From Prunus persica (Eukaryota; Streptophyta; Magnoliopsida; Rosales; Rosaceae): a DNA stretch of 64,000 nt. The stretch is taken from NCBI RefSeq assembly GCF_000346465.2, contig NC_034012.1, forward strand, positions 7,773,689 through 7,837,688, read 5' to 3'. The position numbers and the translations under genes were made by a program. Positions 54,600-64,000 of this stretch are shown in pieces. The notes beneath the pieces were generated by a model. It saw nothing but the letters and a program-made list of their open reading frames with translations, did not search any database and was not told where the DNA came from. Each line of letters starts with the position of its first letter. The first letter of the stretch is position 1.

Positions 54600-55859
54600 G
54601 CCTACTTCCCTTGATACTGAGATATCAGATATAAGCAACTCTGAGCCACCTAAATCCGGTTTGCACCAAAGCCAACTAGTAAGCAAAATCAACAGATTTC
54701 CATAACTAACATTTTCTGCTTTTGATTTAAATGAGAAATGAGTCCCATACACAACAAATAATTCCCTCACATTTTCTGCTTCAGGCATAATCATCTCTTT
54801 GAATATCTACCCATATGCAAGCCAAAGGTTTTCACTTTTTATCATAAACTGCAAATTTTTCATATTTTCAATTCTTTTTTACATAAATGAAAAATCTTTG
54901 TTAAAGGGGGCATTTTTATCACAAAAACAATTACCCCATGTTCACAATTGGCCATCATTTCAGATTAAAAGTAAACATCACCGCAAATACTGCACAAAAT
55001 TGATTTCTAAATCAAGAACTCAACATGGGTCTGCAACTTTCTAACGTTCCCTGCCCATATATTTTAGAAATTAAAAACCCACATAAACATAATCTGAAAC
55101 CAATCCATTTTCTTAAAAAATAAAATAATAATAAGCAGAAGTTGGCTCAAAAAAAGAGTCACAGTAGAACGAAACAATACCCAGAAAAACACGAGGGCGG
55201 TGAAGTGAGTCCACTGATACTGACTGCCCTTCTTCTCCTACCTTGGGTCGCTTCGACTTGTTCCTTCTTCTACTCTAATTAGTGGCAGCAAAGAGAAATT
55301 AAAACCATGTACAGAAGTAAAATTGAAGTGAACAAAGAGAGGATTTTGAATTTCAGAAGAACTTGAATTCCAAACGGAAAAAGCAGATTAGGCTAACCTA
55401 ACCCCATGCATAGGCTCTTTCAAGAACTTCAAATCCCACAAAGGGTGGCTCTCGTCGGCCGATCAGGAGCAGCATAATTTCATTGTTTTCGCATTTAAGT
55501 TCCTGATTTATAGGCTCACTCGGATAGAAGCTTTTGACTAAATAAACATCAGATTATATTCTCATATTGATCTTCATCTTCCACAAATTTTGCGGTCCTG
55601 AGCTAGCCTGTTTCATGACCCAATAAGAACTAAAATGATGGCCTGTTTATATAATGCTGGGTTTGGACCTTCTATTTTGCGCTTAGCATGGCCCAATACG
55701 TTAATTACTTGAAAGTAATTTTAGTGTACCAAACCAAAATCCTGTTTAGCGGTATTTCGTTTCTTAATTTTGGGAGATGTCGTAAATACGAATATTCTTT
55801 ATATATTATTCAACAATTTGGATGAATAGTTTATTTTAATGTGATGGAGGTTTCTATTA
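54600..55859. other. leader, promoter and spacer of F-box copy 2
   Basis: The stretch at about 55030-55260 resembles 44225-44470 upstream of copy 1 (CTGCCCATATATT, AACATAATCTGA, AATACCCAGAAAA, TCCACTGATAC). The duplication therefore included the 5' region, which may hold a leader intron. ACATTTTCTGCTT occurs twice, at about 54709 and 54770. No other gene is seen. Confidence 0.5.
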
Positions 55860-55904
55860 GTCTGCTGCAGATTGGACATAGGCCAATATTGAAAAAACTA
55901 GAAA

Positions 55905-56500
55905 ACTCACCCGCTCTCTCACTGCTCTCTCTTGGCAATATCCAAATGAAGGAGTGATTAAAATCAATACCGATGGGTGCAGAAAAGGTGAGGATGGACA
56001 CATTGCTGCTGGGGGTGTACTCAGAGATAGTTCTGGGCAGTGGATGAGAGGCTTTGCTGTCAAGCTTGGTGTAGGACAAGTCTTGGAAGCTGAGTTATGG
56101 GGCATCTATCTTGGACTGAAAATTGCTTGGAATATAGGTTGCAGTGCAGTTGTGCTTGAGTCTGACTCAGCGATCGCGGTACACCTGCTTAACAAAAATG
56201 TGGAAGACTTTCATCCTCTTACTACTATGTTGTGGGGATGCCAGGATTATATAAACAAAAACTAGGTTTGTTCTATTCATCATGTACATCGTGAGTGCAA
56301 CATGGTAGCGGATAAACTAGCTGAATTGGGTTCATGTCTTGAGTTGGGTCTGTCAACTTTCCAGGACCCTCCTGATAATATTAAGTTCTTTCTTAGTGAA
56401 GATTTACTTAGAGTTTGTAGGCATCGAGTCATTGTTTAATTTCTTTGTTGGGCATTAGCCCCGTTTCTTCACCAAAAAAAAGAAAAGAAAAGGAAAATCG
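55905..56500 (+). mobile_element. LINE 3' fragment with RNase H domain
   Basis: From about 55930 a frame reads WQYPNEGVIKINTDG, then AAGGVLRDSSGQWMRGF, EAELWGIYLGLKIAW and VVLESDSAIAVHLLN. After a TAG at 56263-56265 it continues in the same frame with HHVHRECNMVADKLAELG and ends RHRVIV. This is the RNase H domain (RVT_3) at the C-terminus of plant LINE polyproteins, with the acidic residues D, E, D and D in place. The 3' tail ends in an A-rich run at 56475-56500. The reverse transcriptase is absent, as in typical 5'-truncated copies, and the stop makes it a pseudogene. Confidence 0.75.
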
Positions 56501-56922
56501 AACTTGATACGTATTTAAGTTCGATACCTGATTGTTGTCGCTAGCTCATTGTGATAGCATAGTTTTGTTGTAAGTGCATTATCTCGTGGCAAGAGCTGAG
56601 AAAATTGGAATTATCAGTAGGCTTTCCAAATAACATGTTTTATTCTGAATTCAAAGAGACCCTTTGGGACATTTATTTACTTATCTGAGAGAATATCAAG
56701 AATATTCATAGAATACAACAGTGCAACGCCATGATAATTACGAAACACGATCCATCAAATTAAACACAAGGGGTTAGAACCAAAAAAGAAAAAAAGAATT
56801 GAGCAGAATCAATAGTAACAAGAATGATGGTTTCAAGATGCTGTGGCCTCAACCTGGAGCATGATATATATTTCCCTATCAGCTTTGAATTAGCAGATCA
56901 TCAAACACAACCACCAGCCTTA
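56501..56922. other. spacer 3' of the SAUR gene
   Basis: Probably the 3' untranslated region of the minus-strand SAUR gene plus flank. Nothing else is seen. Confidence 0.45.
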
Positions 56923-57330
56923 TCAGAACACATAGAGAGCAGCCAGTTCCTCCAAGGACTCTGAAGCACCAAAGCTTGGATCAGCAGCATTCTCTAGCAT
57001 CCATATCAAGTGGTCAAAGAGAACCACCTCACAGTTGACCAAGATATCTTCTGCTTCTCCTCCTTGCTTTTGCTTTGAGGACTTGTCAATTAAAGCATTC
57101 AACAAAGGATGGTTGAGGTACTTGGAACTAATGACATAGCGCTTTCTTGTGCTTCCCACAAAGATTATAGTTTGGTGGTGGTGATGATCAATTTCATGCA
57201 TTTTGTCTCCATGGCCAACCCATAAATCTTCTCTTGTGGATTTGGACCTTAGGCTACTGTATGATGAAGATCTCCCTAGCTGCCTTGACAAGCTCTTGCA
57301 CTTCCTAAGCAAAAAATTGATTTTCTTCAT
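56923..57330 (-). CDS. SAUR-family small auxin-up RNA protein
   Basis: An intronless frame of 135 residues. After a basic N-terminus (MKKINFLLRKCKSLSRQLGR) and a Ser-rich linker comes the SAUR core: IIFVGSTRKRYVISSKYLNH, PLLNALIDKSS, then VNCEVVLFDHLIWMLENA and a hydrophobic end. SAURs are short-lived proteins that, in the best-studied members, inhibit PP2C.D phosphatases and so activate plasma-membrane proton pumps during cell expansion. The core is divergent (VGSTRKRY in place of VGEERKRF, and an extended His run HHHH at about 49-52), as in the SAUR76-78-like branch. A (GA)n tract lies just upstream of the ATG, probably in the leader. TGTCTC-like words exist nearby but no clear auxin-response element pair was found. 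Confidence 0.85.
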   Translation of the reverse strand: MKKINFLLRKCKSLSRQLGRSSSYSSLRSKSTREDLWVGHGDKMHEIDHHHHQTIIFVGSTRKRYVISSKYLNHPLLNALIDKSSKQKQGGEAEDILVNCEVVLFDHLIWMLENAADPSFGASESLEELAALYVF

Positions 57331-57353
57331 CCTTAAAAGCCTTATCTTTTGAG

Positions 57354-57355
<2 letters not shown>

Positions 57356-57405
<50 letters not shown>
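57356..57405. repeat. (GA)n tract in the SAUR 5' leader
   Basis: About 24 AG units ending 26 bases upstream of the SAUR ATG, read as (CT)n on the gene strand. Confidence 0.9.
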
Positions 57406-57408
<3 letters not shown>

Positions 57409-59825
57409 TAATTTCTGGTGTGGAAACTAGGTGATTGAGATATATAGGAGGCTTGACACATACTCATCAGAAAATCAGATATGTAAAGTGTGTTTTAAGA
57501 TGTGAGGATTGGGTTGGGTGGGTGCACAGTCGTTGTTTTCCGGTGCTAGAAACATTGTGGGGTCTATGAGTCTGCAACCGAACATTTTTTAGTGACATAA
57601 ACAAGTCATCTTTTTCACATACGCAGGTACAGCAGACAGAAGCATTCACAAGCTGTTGTCACTAGCTAGTAGCTATTCTCCTAGTCAAGGCACCCAAGCA
57701 TATGTAGCACTAGGATACTAGCTAGAAGCTATATCTATAGGTAGATGAGCAATGCTAGGGTCAGTTGCACACACGCGAGTGGGTGGTGACTACAATGTAT
57801 CAATTGCTTAGAACCACCCACTCATACGTGAACCAGTGTCCTTGGCAAAATCCATAGGTAGATATACTTGGCCAAATACTAGCTTACTCTAGCTAGGCAC
57901 CCAAAAACTGTTGCAGCATGTGACTAAGTTGGTTGCCTTATCTGTAAATAAATTCAAGTGTGTTTAGTCTCTGCCAACAAAATGAGAAATGCTGCAAACT
58001 CAAGTAGGCTGAGGAGGTTAAGTGTTAATCAAGCATCACCTCAGTTAGTCAGTTCAAAAGCTAACAACTTCTATAATTTATAGCTGACTCAGCAAGAACT
58101 CAGTTTATATTGAACAACAATATAAGAAGCTCAATGAATAATTGGCTTGATACTCCATTCATCCTTGTTAACTCCTAATTAAGAGTGGTTATCACCAACT
58201 TTAATGATTTTAAAGGTTTTGGTGTTTTATAATCAATTAATTATGCGAAGAATGAAGTTAGTACAAGTAGCAAGAGCGGGCGGCAAAATGAATTAGAATG
58301 AAGTTAGGTCAATAATTCGATTCCCTTCTATTATAATAAAAAGAAATATTGATCATTTCATGGGACCCTTAGTGTTAATAATGAATTTAAGATGGACAAA
58401 GAGTTAATTGATGGATTAGTAAGTTGATAATACTTATCAGGGAGCTTGTGTTGATTATAAGTGAGAAATGCAGCGGTGCAATCATTTTCTAATCTAGCTG
58501 GCTGCCAACATTTCTGGTTGTTGACAAACACCAAAAACATGCTCAGCCACGTACTATTTGTTGAACATCTTCTCACACAGCTGAAATGAATCTATGCATT
58601 TTCTTCTCCGATTTCAAATGACATGTCATGCTCGTGTTGATTTGAGATACATGTAATTTGTACTAAATAAATCAGCACCAAAATTAATAGGTGTCATTTT
58701 TAGATTAGTCGAATTAAACCTAAATACGGAGAAAAACTTCCATGTGCCAGTGCATGAATTTTTTGTTCCTATCTCTCCTCACGTGAATATAAACCATTTA
58801 TTGGTTAACAATCATGATTACTTAAATTCGTGTTATCGTGTCGTGTAAAAATCTGTCACCTGTTAAAAACCGCTTGATCATAATCAAATAATGAACACAA
58901 GTGGGACCTGGGCACAGCAAGCAAACGCTGCTAAGAGTGTGTGTTTGGAGAATAATGGACCATTTTCTCCAGCCTCCTGTTCCAAATAAATAGCAGAAAG
59001 GGATCTTCACTTGCTTAGAAGCAAAAGCAACATCTATCAATTCTATCGCATAATTGAAGTATTGATTATTGAAACAGGACCAAGTGATAAAATCCTGTCT
59101 CTGTTTTATGCCAACATGATTAAATCCTTGTCCCATTGCAACCAAAATCAAGACAAACTTCTCTTAGTTGTAGACAGAGACATCTGATCTTTGTTGCGTG
59201 CAACTTAAGGTTAATTGCAGTACAGTTGCCCCTTATTGCCAATAATATTCAATTGGAGCTTGTGATTTTATTGCATTTTAATATCAAATTTACAAAATTC
59301 CTCCAGTTCAAGAAAAAGAAAAGAGAAAAAAGAGTTTGTTTTTCTTACAACATCATGAGCACTCCTGTGAAATCATACAGGACTTGAACATGAGGTTGTT
59401 CTTAAGAAAACAATATTGCATACACTGCCTATAAATACGACACGAAGCATGACAAGAATGTACAACACAAACAAATTTTAACTTGAGTATAATACTTGAA
59501 AATTGCCTACAAGGATTTTCGAAATCACCTAAAAAGGTTACAAATACAGTGATGCCACCACAATAGAGAAAAGTCTATAAATTTTGGTTCACCCTCTTTT
59601 CGTTTAATTTTTGTAGAATTTCAAAATCAAGCTTCCATTGATATCAACAATCAATTGAGCTATTTACTCTTCAAGCAAAATTTATAGTATTCTCCGCATA
59701 TAACAAAAGAATACTTCATCATTCCAAATTCAGGACTTGCATATAAATCAATGTCCATCTTGTGAAGAAAGCTACATCTAACTGTTACCCTCAATTGGGA
59801 AGATAAGCTGCTTCCATATGAGCTT
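57406..59825. other. spacer between SAUR and YchF genes
   Basis: SAUR promoter, a foldback element (57750-57855) and AT-rich sequence. Open frames at 58822-59151 and 59136-59387 show no domain. From about 59650 it is probably the 3' untranslated region of the YchF gene. Confidence 0.5.
57750..57855. mobile_element. small foldback / MITE-like element
   Basis: GAGTGGGTGGT (57777-57787) and ACCACCCACTC (57813-57823) pair perfectly around a 25-base loop. The similarity continues outward, imperfectly (GCTAGGGTCAGTTGCACACACG against, reversed, GCCAAGGACACTGGTTCACG). A foldback MITE of about 100 bases is likely; no clear target duplication was seen. Confidence 0.5.
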
Positions 59826-62800
59826 TTATACGTTAAAACGAAACAGCATGACATCTCCTTCTTGTACAATGTATTCTTTGCCCTCAGATCTCAACTGCAA
59901 ACATCAAGGTAGCTTGGGTGAGTCAGCTTGATCTAGAATGATATTAAAGGAAAAGACACTTTTTGCCTCTGTTTGTTCAGAAAAAAGAACTTAATAAAAA
60001 AGATCCAATTCTATTTAACAGTCGTTCTGTAATCTTGATTCTTGACCAAAGGTGGACAGCATTTATATGTGATGCTACTGGTTAACAAGACAATTATAGC
60101 TAATAAAAAGGGAGCCAACTTACAACCCCTCTTTCCCTTGCTGCGGCAAGTGAACCAGCAGCAACAAAATCATCATAAGACACCTAACAATAAAGGGACA
60201 GAAGAAGTTATTATTAAATGCTTTAGTTCCAGTAACATTATTAAATACTTCAATAAATAGGTAAAATGTTTTAATAGTTATTTACATTTTATACAGAAAA
60301 TATAAAATTAGCACTCCATCATTTTCATTGGTTTTAGATGAATGAGTTTACGATATTAACAGGTAGATGCTGTCTTGAATATTGAACATAACTTACATAG
60401 AACTGGGTGGTTTAAAGCTCACTTCTATTATAGTAATTAAAATCAATTGTTTAATCCAATAAAATAGCTATTGCCAATAACATGTCAAAGTGAGTGCTCC
60501 TAGATAGAGTATCGTCAAGGCACTTTAACTGCAAAAGATGATGCAATTCATGCTCTCATGTGAGGCACGTTATCATCTAGAATGGAAAAGAGACAATTTT
60601 GTGTAGTCATTGGGGTACAGTGTGCCCAAGGCATCATGAAAAGAGTATCAAATACTTTTCCAATCCTTTAACATTTATACCTTATATGTCGAGGGCTCAT
60701 TTTGTTGTGACCATATAGTTCTTCAACAAGATGCTTGGGGTTGCAGGGCTGAGCACAGCCAGGAATTCGGTCTCACAGAAAGTATACGGCAGATTAAATC
60801 TAGTGATGAGGAAAAATAATGGTACTTTTTTACGTATGCTATGCATGTTAAAAAACTATCATGAAATTAATAGGTATAAAATAAAAATAAAATAACCCTA
60901 TATTGTGAGGAACCATGCACAAAATTATCCATTTCACTGTCCAAAGAAAACCAAAACCTATTTCAGGTATTGATGAGTTTTCAGTTAAATGAGGGTTGGG
61001 GGATGTGTTGTTTGTGGTTTTTCGGTTTTGTTCCTCCCTGTTAGTTTGGGAGGTGTTGGTGCTGTTTGTTTGTTTCTGTTTTGTTTTTTGTTCTTCGGTT
61101 GTGGATGCATTATCCACCTCCGTGTTCTTTTGCTTAATAATTTTCGTTTCTTCTCGAAAAAAAAAAAATTGAGTTTTCAGTTTAAGGAAGCAGAGCTCCA
61201 TTCACAATTTTAAAATTCTAGTTGTCTTTAAAAAGAAAAATATTTATGCACATTAGGAGACCCATTTAAAGAAAGGAAAGATACCCTTGCAAAGGTTCTC
61301 GAAGCTTTTTCAATCTTTTAAGTTTCTTTTATTTTTTCTTATTCTTAATAAACTTTATATATTTATATATATATATATATATTTTTTTTATACAGAAAAC
61401 TCAATTAGTCAAATACACACGGAGAGGGGCAAACAAGAAAACCAAAGAATTGAATTATTTCAACCCCTAATGCAACCAGTGGAAAGTTTTTCACTGTATT
61501 TTATATCAATATATTTAAAGTGGATAAGAACCAAGACAAAAACTCCATGGTTAACAGAGTTGCATTGCACACAGTTTCCTGAATATCAGTTTTATCTCAT
61601 CTTCTCATCAAAAATATGTTATATCATCCCATACAAAAATAATATAACAAGTTATAAAGAGAATTAGAAGTTCTGTTTATGATGCTTACTGTCTCAGCTC
61701 GAATGAAACCTCTCTCAAAGTCAGAGTGGATGACCCCAGCAGCTTGAGGTGCAGTCATTCCTAGATCAACACAGAACAAGAATCAGAGAACAACATGATA
61801 TGATGAACAAGTAGTCCATCATACTTCCTAACCTATCTAAGTTTACTTCTGTTTGGACCTAAATTCTTCTCACCTAGGACCATCAGTAAAACAAATTCCA
61901 CGTAAACAAGTTCCCCATTATGATATAAAGAACAGCATAGCCTATGTTAGCACTTGCTTGAAGCATTTCAAGGTCCACTCAGAGGTATTTTACCATTTCT
62001 GTAGTATAATACACAATTTACATTCAGCATAACCAAAGCTCACCTGCAAGTATGGTCCATGCTTTTGTTTCCTGTGTACAACATAGGAACAATCTTTTAA
62101 AACAAATGGAATAATATACACACACACACATATACAACATCCAAAAGAGTTCACAAACTCATCCTTCTCACCTTCTCTCCAGACGTAAAGTAAGTACGGA
62201 GCCCCAAGATGCCATATGTTGCTCTGATAAGGTTCCCAAGACCACTTTCACTAACACCAAGAGATTCCAAAAATTCTGTTCTTTCTTCATATGGTAGTTC
62301 CGTAAGCTCAGACTCGACCTGCAGGTGCAAACTTCCATAATTAAGGCAAACAAAAACAGTATGAACACAAATCTGCTAGTCTCGAACAAGGTAGCATTAA
62401 TCCCCATCAAACATTACAAGCAGAGAGGCAGGCACAAGCTGTGAAAATTGTCACAATTTCAAACTATAATTAATACTTCTGTTCTGATGTATCCCCAAAC
62501 CTGTGCTGAAATTGTCACTACTCCAGATTGCAACTCAGGAGCAATATTCATCACTTCTTTGACGTGAGGATTATGTCCAGGTTCAGCTAGATCAGATTCT
62601 GCAACGTTAGCAACATATATAACCGGTTTCATTGTAAGCAAGCAAAGATGCTTTACAGCATCCTTTTCCAAATCTGTTAAAGCGACTGATCTTGCCGGTT
62701 TCCCATCCAATAGTGCATGCTGAATTTTTTCTAAGGAAGACCTTTCTGCTTCCTCCTGAAATCAAAAGACTTTGTGTGCATCATTTTATAATTAATGAAG

Positions 62801-63755
62801 GAGGAAAAAATTGAAGGGAAAGAGTGAGATGTTAGCACATACTTATGCACTGTACAGTAAGAGAGCAGTGGATAGTACTATACCTTAATTTTGGTTTGTG
62901 AGTCTTTTGCCTTTCCTTTTTTGAGCTTATCCACTCTCTTCTCAATCTGCACTTCTTGTGAATAATACAATTTAGTTCAATCAGCTCATTCCATCCTACC
63001 AAGCTGCTATTATATCTTAAAAACAAATAACAGATATAGAATAGTCCTAGAAAGAAAAAAAGAAGAAGAGAGAGAGAGAGAGAGAGAGAGATTATAGATT
63101 TTAGGACAAGGAAGTGTAGCTACAAGCAAAAAAGTGCACATAAAAAAAAAAAAAAAAAAAAGGTACATCATCAACTTTGAACCATAAAATGGCTGCGCAT
63201 TTGAAAAGTATAGTTTGCATAAAACATATATATCTGTAGAGGGTCGTCTTATCTGCACAGCTAGGATAAGGCACTGTGATAGTTCACCACCTAAACCACT
63301 TCTCATAAATTTTAAATTGACAACCTCATGAATCAATTACCAGGCCTGGTGGCCATTATGTAAGTCAAATTTCAAATCAATTGGATTGAAAAATATACTA
63401 CCTATTTCAAAGCAGAAGCTAAAAGACCAACTAATTATCATAAAAGCAAAGAATCCAGAAAGTTCTCAGTCAGGATGTGGGATCAATCCACACCTCCAAA
63501 GCAGACAATGAATCAGGATCCACAACACCACAAGAACTAGGTAAATTTTTTTTTTTTTTAAGAGAAGAAAAAAATAGGTAAATGGGCTCCAGGTTGTGAT
63601 AGAAAGATGGTAAGTGAGTAGTAGAACAATGTTAATTAGAAAACCTGGTCCAGATCTGAGAAAATAAGCTCTAGGTTGATGACATCAATATCAGCCTTAG
63701 GATCAACTTTCCCATTCACATGAACAACATCATTATCTTCAAAACAGCGAACAAC
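59826..63755 (-). CDS. YCHF2: YchF/EngD-type Obg-like GTPase/ATPase, probably plastid; C-terminal part
   Basis: Eight exons are in the window (63755-63645, 62946-62884, 62755-62501, 62318-62172, 62071-62044, 61760-61690, 60183-60127, 59894-59826), coding for the last 266 residues. The start and P-loop exons lie beyond the right edge. YchF proteins hydrolyse ATP/GTP and bind ribosomes and the 26S proteasome. The visible parts are [38 protein letters not shown] leading into the helical hairpin, [14 protein letters not shown], and the C-terminal TGS region ([55 protein letters not shown]). The sequence is closer to bacterial EngD than to cytosolic OLA1/YchF1, which suggests the organellar YchF2 type. 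A LINE tail lies in the intron between the exons at 61690 and 60183. Confidence 0.9.
60974..61185 (+). mobile_element. 5'-truncated LINE tail with target duplication
   Basis: A G/T-rich sequence (60989-61158) ending AATTTTCGTTTCTTCTCG and a poly(A) run is flanked by TGAGTTTTCAGTTAA (60974-60988) and TGAGTTTTCAGTTTAA (61170-61185). This near-perfect 15-16-base duplication is typical of LINE target-primed insertion. It lies in a YchF intron, opposite to the gene strand. Confidence 0.7.
63069..63090. repeat. (GA)n microsatellite in a YchF intron
   Basis: About eleven GA units followed about 60 bases later by a 20-base A run (63142-63161). Confidence 0.85.
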
Positions 63756-64000
63756 CTGAAACAACAATCAACGGGCCAATAATGATGTAGATCTAAAGAA
63801 GTAATGATGAAAAGCACTATGTATACTTAATAAAAAGATATGAAGGATTTACATAACTTGCTTCTTCTCTCCACTCTAAATTCAGACTATAAAAGATTTT
63901 ACATTCCAATGGTCCATTTTAACAAAAAAATTGTTATCTTAAATTCATATGACATTTTCTTTTATAAAAGCAGTATCCATCGCACTGGAAAAGGAGAGTC

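Noticed and set aside
55831..56105. Minus-strand open frames over the RNase H fragment
   Set aside because: They are antisense shadows; the plus-strand frame has the conserved RNase H residues.

Overview
The window is nuclear DNA from a flowering plant. The genes have many short introns with GT..AG borders, the spacers are AT-rich with long (GA)n/(CT)n tracts, and the gene families (S-domain receptor kinase, SAUR, NAL1, SR45, plastid iojap and YchF) are plant families. Gene content and repeat style suggest a woody eudicot, perhaps Rosaceae; that taxon is an impression, not a proof. A 100-base N gap shows that this is a scaffold.

Layout. 1-7167: AT-rich spacer with SINE-like units and a degenerate telomere-like tract. 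7168-8448 (-): BOI/SBP1-type RING E3 ligase, with a G-box-rich region upstream. 8449-17224: gene-poor, with a decayed receptor-kinase remnant at 15500-16300. 17225-20848 (+): intact seven-exon S-domain receptor kinase. 23004-25229 (+): isopenicillin-N-synthase-like 2OG oxygenase-fold protein. 26239-28318 (-): plastid iojap/RsfS. 29813-34427 (-): SR45 splicing factor with a duplicated, decayed last exon. 35116-38765 (-): NAL1-type trypsin-like protease. 41.5-43.0 kb: two MITEs, one holding the assembly gap.

43125-54599 is the most unusual part. Two F-box paralogues on the minus strand, one cut short by a stop, flank a structurally complete hAT transposon (44865-51351). This element has a 16-bp terminal inverted repeat and a perfect 8-bp target duplication, and lies in an (ACC)n tract. 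Its transposase is broken by two nonsense codons, a frameshift and a nested 2.5-kb insertion that carries six copies of a 95-bp tandem repeat. The hAT also holds a splice-bordered 72-bp exon that reads as the N-terminal flavin-binding part of monodehydroascorbate reductase: a host gene fragment captured by a hAT element.

51.6-64 kb: a 0.9-kb inverted-repeat element, a LINE RNase H fragment, a SAUR gene (56923-57330, -), a foldback element, and the C-terminal exons of a bacterial-type, probably plastid YchF GTPase (59826 to beyond 63755, -) with a LINE tail in one intron.

The genes do not form a pathway. Two of them (iojap and YchF) probably act on plastid ribosomes. Exon borders come from reading frames and GT/AG sites by eye and may be off by a base or two.
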